Assembly (NCBI GenBank): GCA_035222895.1
Contig: JAVYIG010000902.1
Location: 248,001 to 312,000, forward strand
DNA: 64,000 nucleotides
Direction of reading: 5' to 3'
Origin: Strongylocentrotus droebachiensis
Taxonomy: Eukaryota; Echinodermata; Echinoidea; Camarodonta; Strongylocentrotidae
Below, in pieces: positions 1-10,370 of this stretch. Below the pieces are notes generated by a model. It saw nothing but the letters and a program-made list of their open reading frames with translations, was not told where the DNA came from and made no database searches. The position numbers and the translations under genes are program-made. The stretch's first letter is position 1. Each line of letters starts with the position of its first letter.

Positions 1-293
1 AAGTGTTAAATTTAATTTCCCCACAATTTTTATTCACCTGTTTCTACATTCTTTCTTCAAAGTATAAACCTGGTTTCTTTTCTTCATTTAAACTCTCTTA
101 GAAAGCTGTTAAGAATTTGTATCCAGTGTTCTGGAAGATCTTAAAGGGAGTGAGAGAGTAGTGGTTGCTGAGAGATTTCATCTCTTTTCATTATTGGAAA
201 GCTTGACAGTAAGATATGGTATATAATTTACAACTTACTTAAAACTGTTTTTTAAATTTGAGTAAGTCATATTTTAATGTCTGTTTATTTCAG

Positions 294-3200
294 AGAGTGC
301 TAAATCAGCAATTAGGGGACGATTGGAGAAGTAAAGTTGCATCCTTTGAAGATAAACCTTTTGCTGCTGCGTCTATAGGTCAAGTCCATCTAGCAACAAT
401 GCATGATGGGAGGGAAGTTGCTATGAAAATCCAGGTGAGTCTTTATATAGCTTGAGCTAGCTTAATCAAGATGCCATTGAAGTGAAATATGTGAAGAAAC
501 TGATATATCCATCCTATGTTGCATTAGACAATGGTGATAGGAGGAACCCCAAGACAGTTTTAATATCTTATTTTGGGTTTCAAGTTGAAGAGGCAGGTAG
601 TTGTTAAATAAATATGTATTATTCAAATTTTTGCTGAAGTAGAGATATGTGTAATTATGAATAAACTGTATGGTTTTCATTTTTGGGGTCTTATACAGGG
701 TAAAAAGAAATCTAGCCCTAATATTCTGGTCGTTAAACTTTCAAATTGATGTCACCATTCCTTTACGAATGAATAACAAATCTCAAGGATGGAGGTCTTT
801 GCTTTAATATTTTTCATTTTTATATGTATGTTGTGTTATCTAATTCTGATTCGGACTCATATATAAATATATATATATATCTCTCCTTTCTATTTCACCT
901 TGATAATATAGTATCCTGGAGTAGCGCAAGGCATTGAGAGTGATATCAACAATCTCATGATGCTCCTTAAAATGTGGAATGTATTACCTGAAGGTAAGAT
1001 CTTATTACCAGGCTATAGAATACTTATTAAATAACTCCATATACCTGATTTAATATGTTGATTAATTCAATTGGAAAGTTATAAAGTAAACAAGTTTATT
1101 GTTGATATCAAATTGTCTTATGTTAGCAGTGGCTAGTACTTAAACAATTTCATGTCTGATGCACAGGTCTGTATGCTGAGAGTGCAATAGAAGTTGCAAA
1201 GAAAGAGCTAGGATGGGAAGTAGATTACATCAGAGAAGCTGAGTGCTCTGAGAAATTCAGGTAAAAAAAAACATATATTTCTTCTGTGTTTTCTTTTTTG
1301 TTTTTTTGTTTTCTTTCTTGGGGGGGGGGGGGGGCACCCTGCTGAATGATAATACACAATCAAGGGGGAAATTTATTTTATTGTGTACTTCAGATATGCC
1401 ATTTAGGTTTCAAATGGGGGGGGGGGCATGGTTGTGCCCTTACCCAAGTCCACAACTGGCCTTGGATGTTGTTTTTCTGCAGTTTTGTTTGCTCGGCTGT
1501 ATTGTATGCCATTTGCTGGTTGTTCTGAACATATTTCATGTGTGGGATACAAACTATGAAAGGGCAATGTGCTTGAATGGTATAATGCTTTAATAAGCAG
1601 TTTATCATTCCATGATTTTTATACACCTTTATCAGATTCACAATTTTTCAAAAACCTCTCAAAATTGTTGTCAGTGTTCAAAAATTCTTAAAATTGATAT
1701 GATAGAACCGAAATGGGCTGTCTTTTTTGTAATGTTAGAAACTTGAGTACTTGTTAGAATTTGATGTAACCTGTTTTTGTTTTTGTAACCACTGCAGTAA
1801 AATGATACCCACTTAGAGTAGATCATATTTTAGTGGATAGAATTTCTTTGAATTCTCATAACTGTGTGCACTATATGAGACTGTTTAAAATCATTAGAAG
1901 TTTTATATAATCCAGAGATGTTTATCAATTTTCTTTGTTTGTGTGAATGTATGTAATACCTAGGCACCTGGTAGAAGGGGATCCAGTCTTCACGGTTCCT
2001 AAGGTTATACCTGAACTGTCAACAAAAGAGGTCATCACAACAGAACTAGTCGATGGAGTATCATTAGAGAAAGCAGAAAACCTGAGTCAAGAGAAAAGGA
2101 ATGAGGTGAGAATATATGTGTCATGAATCTTGTACCATGAATCTTATGTTTTCTCTGTTTGGATCCATAGGTACATAATACCGTTTTATGCAGTGTCATG
2201 TTTTGTCTCATTGTGTCTCATATGCTTTTATAAAAATAAATGAATACATCTGGATTTATATGGCACTTAATCCAGAATACCGTTTCTAAGCACTTACCAG
2301 ATTATTATCATCCCAGTCATTAAATTTATTCACGCACACAGTGTGCACAAATTCCTATCATATGGTCACCGTGAAGGCACAGGGAAATTTCTATCACAAA
2401 GGCTCTCGTGGGTATGGACTGGCATATATGTAGATTAATGTTAGTGCCGTATCAGGGGTTGAACCTACAACCTTTGCATTTCCAGTCAAGTACTTAAACC
2501 ACTTGACTACATACAACACCTCTACAGTGGAAAATAAACAATTGACATTAAAGTACTGCAATAGTCCAGAGATGGCACATGTGAATGGAGGATGTGTTGA
2601 TACTGTTTGCACAAATCCTTTGATGGGTAATTAAGATCTGCCTTGGGGGAACCTGAAAGTGAAAGATTATATCTCTCTTCCATTTGAAGAATTGTAGAAT
2701 TAAATTTCTACCTATGTGTAGATTTCACCCTTGTTAAAATCGATGAGGCAAAATAGCTATATCAATGTGTTGGAGTTACTACTCATAACAAAAATTAAAA
2801 AAACAGTTTTGTCCCTTCAGTGAGCTTACTTGAAAAGACTGAATTTGAAAATATTTCTATTTTCTGAAGGTAATATGATGTTAGAATCCCCCCCAAACCT
2901 GACATGGTCTAGACAAGTGGTTCCCCTGAAAGCTACTTGATTATAGCACTCTTTAAAATCCACTCAGTGTGATTGATGCTATTATATTTTGGTTTAACTT
3001 AATAACATTTGGAGTGGACTTTAAAAGATTATTATTATTATTATTATTATTGTTATTATGATCAGTAGCAGAAGTGTTGTCAATAGATTGTATTATCTAT
3101 TTTGTTCTTTCTCTAGATGTGTGTTCACATCTTAAGGCTGTGCTTGAATGAGCTATTTGAATGGAGATTCATGCAGACAGATCCTAACTGGTCAAACTTC

Positions 3201-5403
3201 CTCTTCGATGAAGACACAGGAAAGGTACAAAGCATTAGAGAAAATCTTAATCTAAAATGTAAAATCAGTTATTATTGTCATTAACTATGTTCCTTCTTCA
3301 TGTCATTTAAGAATTGTCAAATATTGTTTAGTTATTGGATGTTAGGAGTTAAATGGATTGATTTTTGTTTTTTCTTGAAGTTTAAGTTTCTACAATATCA
3401 AATACATGAGCAAAGCAAACATGACATGAGAATGCATTCATACATTAATGCATTTTCTGCTTTATTATATGGCAGCAGTTAGTCCTAGAGCATTATATTT
3501 TGTATGAATCTTAGAATCTATCCAAAAATTCAGAAAGTCAGTGATCATTGCTTCTCTTTTATTTCATCAAATTTGGACTTGCATGAAATTAATCTATGAG
3601 TACTAGATGTCCGATTTGTGATTTTATTATTTGTGATGTTTTCTTCCTATTTTGTAGATAACTTTGTTAGACTTTGGTGCTTCAAGATACTATGACAAGT
3701 CATTTGTGGACACTTACATAAAGGTAAGTCCTACGACTTAAAATTCTGCAGCGTGTGTTAATGTGTGTGTTTCAAAGTTCTTAATATTGAATACTATGTT
3801 TGTGCAGCCTTCTCTTCATCAATAATTGTCGGGGGAAAAAAAGTCTTTTCCAAATGTGTTTGATAAGTTTATTCCTCCATTATTTATTCATGCATTATTT
3901 ATTCATGCACTATTTATTCATGCAATTGCTTTAGTTGAATGCATTCACCTCTTTTTTTGTCAAAGAGAATTTCTCTTATAATTGGTATATTAATTGTTTC
4001 ATTCATTCAGTCAATGATAGGAAACTGATAAAGATATACTATTTTGGGTAAGGTTATTGATAGGGATGATCATTACTTCTATTATCAAATGTACCTTAAT
4101 GATATCAGGGCCCCGTCTTACAAAGATTTACGATTGATCCAAATCAATCGCAAGTCCTCCAATCAATTTCGAGTTTGCAGTCTCCTTTCTTGTATGTACA
4201 TATTAATCGCAACTATGAACATAAGAGATAGGAGATTGCAGACTTGCGGATGATAGGAGGAGTTGTGATTTGGATCTATCGCAACTCTTTGTAAGACGGG
4301 GCCTGGATGTTCTATGTAAAAAATAGCCAAACAATATTTCTGATGTTTAAAAAAAAAGATCTTCTCTTTTGTGAAGAGCATTTTTCAAGTTGATCATACA
4401 ATTCCTGTTGGTATTTTGATGTTGTTTATCAGGTGATCCATGGTGCAGCGAGTGGGGATAGGGAGGAGGTGTTGGTCAACTTACAAAAGCTTCAGTTCTT
4501 GACTGGATATGAATCTAAGGTTAGTTTGGTGATTCTATAGTTTATTTTACCCAACTACTAAGAAAGCTTGTGTATGCTTGTAAGAGATCAACCAGGGGAC
4601 CGATGACTAAGTCTTCTTCAAAGAACTTGTTAATGAGGATTAATGCCTTGCCAAAGAGGCACTGACGAATGCACTGGTTTTGAACTAGGGTCCTTCCAGT
4701 TACAAGACCACTGCTCTACCACTGAGCCATCTCGCCTCCTCATTTTGAATTGATGAAATCCATTACATATTTTACATTTTGAGTTGCTAATTAATCTTAC
4801 TAGTGTTAGATAAGATGTGTGGAAATTTGTATACAAAAGTATTACAAAATAATGTCAGTGGTTCAAATCTTTCAAGCTTGCGTATTTTATGAAAATGATA
4901 AAATTCTCTAAAATTTTCAATAAAACAGGACTATGTTACTAATGAATGAAACAGATTGCTAAGATATTGTGAATAAATCAAGAGTAAAGATAATATTTGC
5001 AAAAATAATTTCTGTTTTTGATCACATGCTCTTATTTTATTCCAATTACCTGTAAGATTCAACACACATACTTTTTCAAATAACCATTAGTCACTAACCA
5101 ATAAGATGTTATTTGTGTTTCCAGGCTATGGAGAATGCCCATGTAGATGCTGTCATGATCCTGGGTGAGCCGTTCAGATCCTCCGAGCCTTTTGACTTCT
5201 CCACGCAGGATACGACCCAGCGTATCCACGGCCTGGTCCCTGTCATGCTCCACGGCAGGCTGACACCGCCCCCAGAAGAAAGCTACTCCCTCCATCGTAA
5301 GATGGCTGGTTCCTTCCTGTTGTGTACTAAACTAAGAGCTAAGATTTCTTGTAAGGACCTGTTTGATGATATCTATAACAGATACCAATTTGACAAAGAA
5401 TGA
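294..5403 (+). CDS. COQ8: COQ8 (ADCK3/ADCK4) atypical kinase, 3' eight exons
   Basis: UbiB-family atypical kinase/ATPase of the mitochondrial inner membrane, needed for coenzyme Q biosynthesis. Exons seen: 294-434, 912-993, 1167-1260, 1964-2105, 3117-3224, 3658-3723, 4433-4519 and 5125-5403, all with AG/GT borders and consistent phase, ending in TGA. The first visible exon carries the alanine-rich loop [10 protein letters not shown] that replaces the glycine-rich loop in this family, followed by VAMKIQ with the ATP-site lysine. Exon 3117-3224 holds the catalytic-loop signature [12 protein letters not shown], and exon 3658-3723 the metal-binding LLDFGASR. The last exon matches the COQ8A/B C-terminus ([17 protein letters not shown]). 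The N-terminus, with the KxGQ motif and the targeting peptide, lies before the window. COQ8A and COQ8B cannot be separated here; invertebrates usually have one gene. Introns hold a MITE and tRNA-derived SINEs. The tail of the last exon is repeated downstream. Confidence 0.93.
2250..2530 (-). repeat. Probable tRNA-derived SINE copy in a COQ8 intron
   Basis: Read on the minus strand, this stretch has a B-box-like segment (GTAGGTTCAACCCCTG), then a body containing ACATTAATCTACATATATGCCA. A related body occurs in the clearer SINE at 5815-6065. It lies antisense to COQ8. Edges are approximate. Confidence 0.45.
4105..4306. mobile_element. Short MITE with about 18-bp terminal inverted repeats
   Basis: The left end reads GGCCCCGTCTTACAAAG near 4109 and its exact reverse complement ends near 4303. 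The inner parts of the two arms are also complementary, so the 200-bp unit can fold into one long hairpin. It has no coding capacity. It sits in the COQ8 intron between exons 3658-3723 and 4433-4519. The terminal sequence resembles the hAT-like MITEs at 9329 and 18614 in style but is not identical. No clear target duplication was found. Confidence 0.75.
4627..4741 (-). repeat. tRNA-derived SINE
   Basis: The minus strand reads GGCGAGATGGCTCAGTGG then TAGAGCAGTGGTCTTGTAAC. This matches a tRNA D-arm with an A box, and a B-box-like AGTTCAAAACC follows. It is the 5' part of a SINE rather than a working tRNA gene: the acceptor stem does not close, and the tRNA-like part runs into a SINE body (CCTTGGCAAGGCATTAATCCTC type). 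Confidence 0.7.
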
Positions 5404-6165
5404 ATGTTTCCTGAAATCTTTGTTTTGAGCCACACTATGAATCTAGATCTACAAGGAATATTTTTGTGACACCCATACAGACATCAGTTTGATAAACCAT
5501 GAAGTTTTGTTAAATCCATCCTGCCATGTACCACACTAGGAGTTAGGATCTCTTGTATGGACTTCTTTAATGACAGCAGATATTTGAAGAAGTGAGTTCC
5601 TGGAATACTTTCTGCAATCCACCAAAATAGGAGGTAATAATTCCTTCAAGTTCAAGGTCCTTCAACAGATTCACTTTGATGAAGCATGAATTTTCTCAAT
5701 TATTTATGTTGCGATTCAAACTAAGAGTTACGATCTCCTGCAAGGGCGTACTAGAGATATTCTATTGTTGGGAATAATGAATGTTTCCTGAATCCTTCCT
5801 GCTATGAACTTGAGTAATAATAATGGTGAGTTCTTGTATAGCGCTCATGTCCGTCAGACTTGACACTCCTGGCGCTCCATAATTATCCCGGCTTTAGAAT
5901 GGCTGCCATCGTGGCGCTTTAGCATATCAAGCAATTAATTACTGCCAGGTAGCCATTGACCTCAACTTGAGTGTGGCAAATGTAGATTAATGTCTTACCA
6001 AAGCGACGGGACTTGAAACGAGAATCATGTTGTGGTGACCTGTCCACAAGACCATGACACCTCCACCTAAGAGTAATAGCCGAGATCTCTTGTAAAAATC
6101 TTTCTTTGATAATGCTTACCGCAGATGTCAATTTAATGAAGTTTTTATTTTTCTCTACCTTGGAA
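5404..6165 (+). repeat. Degenerate repeats derived from the COQ8 last coding exon
   Basis: The coding tail at about 5306-5415 contains CTAAGAGCTAAGATTTCTTG and, around the stop, GAATGAATGTTTCCTGAA. It recurs downstream about every 100 bp with substitutions and small indels. A copy near 5515-5610 has CTAGGAGTTAGGATCTCTTG. A copy near 5712-5788 has CTAAGAGTTACGATCTCCTG and AATGAATGTTTCCTGAATCC. Weaker copies lie near 5416-5514 and 5612-5700. A last copy at about 6063-6165, beyond the inserted SINE, has GAGATCTCTTGTAAAAATC. I count five or six units by eye. Confidence 0.75.
5815..6065 (-). repeat. tRNA-derived SINE with ATT tail
   Basis: On the minus strand it begins GGAGGTGTCATGGTCTTGTG, has a B-box-like GTTTCAAGTCCCG, a body with GACATTAATCTACATTTGCC, and ends in repeated ATT at 5816-5828. 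It interrupts the array of COQ8-tail copies, so it inserted after that array formed. Confidence 0.65.
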
Positions 6166-6195
6166 GCACTAAAAGACATTGAGTACCGAAGCTAT

Positions 6196-6498
6196 GACAT
6201 CATAAATATTTATTTTTGGAATTTCTTCATTTTCCAAAAGAGCATCAAAAATAATATCCAAATGTCAAAAACCAATTGAATATGTTAAGTATTGGTTGTC
6301 ATATGGCCATCTGAATGTTATGAACCAGAGCAATATAACACCGAGTTCCTATAGGACATCTATTTATTCAGATGGTCATATCTCAGCCCATACTTAACAC
6401 ATTCAATTGGTTTTCGACATTTGGACATTATTTTTGATGCTCTTTCGGAAAATGAAGAAAAAATGAAGAAATTCCAAAAATAGATATTGATAACATCA
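6196..6498. repeat. Long inverted repeat (hairpin) in the COQ8 3' region
   Basis: The arm at about 6196-6318 is the near-perfect reverse complement of about 6364-6498, separated by a loop of about 45 bp. Shared blocks include GAGCATCAAAAATAAT and ACCAATTGAATRTGTTAAG. The right arm has a small duplication of a GAAGAAA segment. No ORF, terminal signature or target duplication was identified. It could be a MITE or a simple inverted duplication. Confidence 0.8.
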
Positions 6499-9328
6499 CA
6501 CTTAACCACTTTATGTAGCTTATACCAAAAAGACGAAAGGATTAAATGTTGTGAGCTTGGTAAAAAAATTTGCAGTTTTTGCATAGGCTGCGGAACTGTT
6601 GGTGAATATTTAAAGGAAGGAATGCAATTTTGTTATTCATATTTTGTTTTTACACCTGTACATAACAGCATACTGTCAGCAACTTACATTTCTTCCTCTC
6701 ATTATCAATCATAGGGAGAGGGATGTTTTGGTTGATATTGTAGCATTTACATGTACGGTAGGTATCATGTTCATTTATTGTTCTCGCAGAGAAAATGTGA
6801 AATGTTCATCATCAAAAGAAACCAAAAGTGTGTGATTTTTTAAAGTGCTCTTCTTGAATTTATCCCATTTCTTCAAATATTTAAACATAATAGAGATTGA
6901 TAAAAGAATCTAGGCTTATTATTCAGTATAATGTGGTTGCAAAAAAGTACATGTATTTGATAAAGTGACTTTGGTAACTCGACTTCGTTTCAGGGTACAA
7001 TTAAACCCGGTTTTGAATAGATTTGCATATTTATTATCTTCCCGGGGCCCCTGGTATTAGGATGAATTGTATCAAAATCTTTGCGGATTTTATTATAATG
7101 GGATTTGCCTTCTATGATCCTTTCGATAATCTAATGAAGCAAAGGTACTAGTAATGTAAATAAAAAAGGTTGTGTTGGGCTATGATAAATACAGAAGATT
7201 GTGTGAAAACTATTGAAATGTTAAACACTTGATTTAAAGTATTGAGGTATTCAGGGTTTTGGATAGCTCAAGGATTATGTATGTCGGTTCAAAGGGCCTA
7301 TAAAAAGAAATATTTTGTTCATGTTTTGTATGTATATTCTGCATTCACCAGTAATGGCTCGACCTGTTTACCTCGGCTCAAAGTCATTTCAGACTGAAAA
7401 GGCAACTATTTCACACGGTACTGTCTAGGTAACATGGCAACTATATAAATTTGTCATGATGCTTATAAAAACTTTTATGCAATGATAATTTTCTCTAGAA
7501 ATTTGTGAATGATTGATTTATTTTGGTGATATTGACATACAATATGTTATGAGTGAAATGAAAACTTGTTTTCTTTATGTAATGTAGTCTAATTCCTTTA
7601 AAATCAACCATTTGTAGTTGTAGATGACAATGCAATATGTAAACAACTGTGTGAATCTTCCATGTAGAAAGAAGTACATATATATGTTTTTAGGAAATGT
7701 CGAGAAATGTTGGATGGAAGAAGAAAAAAATCAATGAATAAATGATTTTGTGTACCACTAAAAGTAGCTCTGATTTGAGATTTTTGTATGTGCAAGTATG
7801 TTAAAGATGTTTAAATCTAATGAAAGGCTGTGTAAAATATTGGCGAGATTCACTACAATTTGAAAAATTGTTGTGATTATTTTTTAGCTACAAGCTAATC
7901 TACCAGTTACAAAACAAAGATCCTTTTACAAAAGGAGTAAAAAGCAATTGAAATGAACACAAGATCACTTATGTGGTCTAATGATTTTGCTCTTATTCTA
8001 CTTTAGGAGGAAAAAGCAATTGCAAGAGTTTTAGATCTGTATCTTGCCACTCATGAACTTTAGTGCACCAATCACCTAGGAAAAAAAAAAATAATAGAAT
8101 ATATAAAATCGACCTTGATAAAATTTACTTGACGGTCGAGGTGTATAAAGAAGATAAGAATTACAAAAAAAACGTACCGGTATGCTCAGAACCAAAGTCA
8201 AAATTGTGCAGGCCCTATTCTCGGGGAGCACATAAGGGCGAGTTGATTAGACTACCCACAAGCTGAGGTTGTATTTAAGCTCATATTTTGAATATAGTAC
8301 TGGTAATAGTCTATATGGTGATTGGTAGACTTCACCAAAAATGAAATCTTGGCAAAATAAATATTTGAGAGCTTACCAATGCTGTACATAAAACTTAAAT
8401 GAATACAAATTATTAATAAATTAAGACTTGTCAAATTAAAACAAAAACATACAGAAAGTACTGACAGGCAATAAATTTTGCTTTTTATTAACACAACAAA
8501 AATATTTAATCTTTGTACACATACAAAAGTACTTATGTTTAATATTGGATGGAATCAATAATAAAAGACAAGGTTTTCAGCAAAATAAAAAATATGTATT
8601 GAATGATGGCAGTCTAAAGGGCAATATCTTTTGTTTCACTATATTTTGAACAAAAGTTACTCAAGCTCGCTATTGAGAGGCACAACTCAAATATATATCT
8701 GCAAAAAATGCAAACAGTAAGATACCACAGAATTGCTTTGGAAATTTGAATACCGGTACATAACACTGGTTTTCTATTACCTGTAGATCTAGAATGAAAC
8801 TTCAGGATAAAAGAATGTTAAAACATATTGATATCTGAAACGTTTCACTGCATGCAAAAAGTGAAAACGGCACACTTCAATCAAACTATCTTATCCATCC
8901 CATTTTCTCTGAAAAATTATATCGGTTTAAATATCTGATGTAGAAAGTCATTCCTGACTTGATGCAATTTGATATCTTATACGCTCAGAATTTACAATAT
9001 ATATTTCAATGTGGTATTTAAGTCTGTTGTAAATAGCGATGGTGCATTCATCATATGTATCTGAATTGAACAAAGTGTAATGAAGCATATTTCAATTACA
9101 ATTCACTTCAAATTACCTCATGAATATTCACAGCAAGAAAATAGAGGAAGCTTCACAAGGAAGAACATGATACTTGATACACAGTCGTAGAAATACTGTA
9201 GCATAAAAACACATGTAAAACAGCACCAACATCAAACAGCAATTTAAAAAAAGGTAAAAACCTCCATCATGCTACAAGCATTTACAGTATCAAAGACCAA
9301 TAATGCTGTTTCTTACAATCCCAGCTGT

Positions 9329-9480
9329 CCTGGGCCCGTTTCACAAAGCCTTTTTCAATGACAAATGACAAAAATCAGTGACAAATCTGCTGATAACCAA
9401 TCAGAAGCAAGGATTTCAGTAGTTTATAACAAAAACTGTCATTTGTCACTGATGACAAGTTTTGTGAAACACCCCCCTGG
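9329..9480. mobile_element. Small MITE, about 150 bp
   Basis: Both ends carry GTTTCACAAA in inverted orientation next to a C/G run (CTGGGCCCGTTTCACAAAG on the left, TTTTGTGAAACACCCCCCTGG on the right). The inner CAATGACAAATGAC and GTCATTTGTCACTG are complementary as well. The style is hAT-like. No target duplication was confirmed. Confidence 0.65.
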
Positions 9481-9574
9481 TATCTAGAGATACTTTGTTC
9501 AGGAAAGCAGTCACTAGATCAACGTTTTCTCAGTTACTCAATATCTGTGAAGGTAATACTCTAACTTTCAACAT

Positions 9575-9680
9575 CTACCAGTTCTCAAGGATGGTAGATA
9601 GAAAGTTCCTGGAACTTCATGCAATCATAAGTGTATTACTAGTCCACATGATATGAAACAAGCTAGGTTTCAATAAAACA
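9575..9680 (-). pseudogene. Decayed copy 2 of the F-box/WD40 terminal exon
   Basis: The minus strand aligns base for base with the true last exon (10328-10456) and still reads KPSLFHIMWTSNTLMIA before a stop or shift, then a remnant of the VPGT region. It compares with NPSLLHLMWTSDTKIMIA in the real exon. It is the most diverged of the exon copies. Confidence 0.7.
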
Positions 9681-9689
9681 ATGGTCACC

Positions 9690-9815
9690 TATGGTCTACC
9701 AATAGCTAAGGATGAGGACAGTTCCTGGCACTTTTTGGGATGCCATCAGAATCTTTGTATCACTCGCTTACATCAAAGTCAGTAGGCTTTGTTTGACCAA
9801 CTGATGTTCATTCAC
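9690..9815 (-). pseudogene. Decayed copy 1 of the F-box/WD40 terminal exon
   Basis: The minus strand reads SLLTLM, then a stop where the real exon has tryptophan, then ASDTKILMASQKVPGT and LILSYW followed by TAG. The real exon reads SLLHLMWTSDTKIMIASPQ, APGT, TILSYW and TAG. The stop codon TAG is at the same place. It is a whole-exon duplication, now inactive because of the internal stop. Confidence 0.8.
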
Positions 9816-9924
9816 AGTCCACCAAAGTTCCATATCCAGACATAGTTATCTGACCACTCCATCTTCCCAAGGACCAACTGCTAGTAGTATTGAATTTGTT
9901 GCTCTGCCTCGGAAATGGGGAAGA

Positions 9925-10370
9925 AGGGGGTGGTATGCTGGCCTCAATCTGTGATGGGTACACCACCGTGACTGATCTACCAGTAGCTAAGGATAGTCAT
10001 AGTGCCAGGAGCTTAAGAAGGGGGTATGGTGGTCTCACCCTGGGATGGGTACACCACTGATCTACCAGTAGCTGAGGATAGTCACAGCTAGTTCCAGGAG
10101 CTTAAGAAGGGTGGTATGCTGGACACGCCCTGCGATGGGTTCACCACTGATCTACCAGTAGCTAAGGATAGTCACAGCTAGTTCCAGGAGCTTAAGAAGG
10201 GGGGTATGCTGGCCTCGCCCTGTGATGGGTACACCACTGATCTACCAGTAGCTAAGGATAGTCACAGTGCCAGGAGCTTAAGAAGGGGGGTATGCTGGCC
10301 TCGCCCTGTGATGGGTACACCACTGATCTACCAGTAGCTAAGGATAGTCACAGTTCCAGGAGCTTGTGGA
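9925..10370 (-). repeat. Tandem array of the F-box gene 3' coding tail, 85-90 bp unit
   Basis: Five copies of the segment that encodes the last residues (APGTVTILSYW, stop TAG) and the start of the 3' UTR. The minus-strand stop TAG falls at 9977, 10062, 10152, 10242 and 10328, so periods are 85, 90, 90 and 86 bp. The copy at 10328 is the functional one. Copies are more alike than the two whole-exon copies further downstream, so the array is younger. Confidence 0.9.

Larger units (their letters stand above)
5404..10327. other. Convergent 3' region between COQ8 and the F-box/WD40 gene
   Basis: No protein-coding gene was recognised in this 4.9 kb. It holds, in order: degenerate copies of the COQ8 last-exon tail (5404-6165) broken by a SINE (5815-6065); a large inverted repeat (6196-6498); about 2.8 kb of AT-rich sequence with scattered AATAAA and TTTATT signals, probably 3' UTRs of both genes (for example AATAAA near 7162 on the plus strand and its complement near 8486); a small MITE (9329-9480); and decayed then tandem copies of the F-box gene last exon (9575-10327). 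Small ORFs here show no family resemblance. Confidence 0.6.

Noticed and set aside
4627..4741. A tRNA gene on the minus strand
   Set aside because: A- and B-box-like words are present but no closed cloverleaf; the sequence runs into a SINE body.
9925..10370. CRISPR-like or regulatory repeat array
   Set aside because: Adjacent near-identical 85-90-bp units without spacers, clearly derived from the end of the F-box coding sequence.
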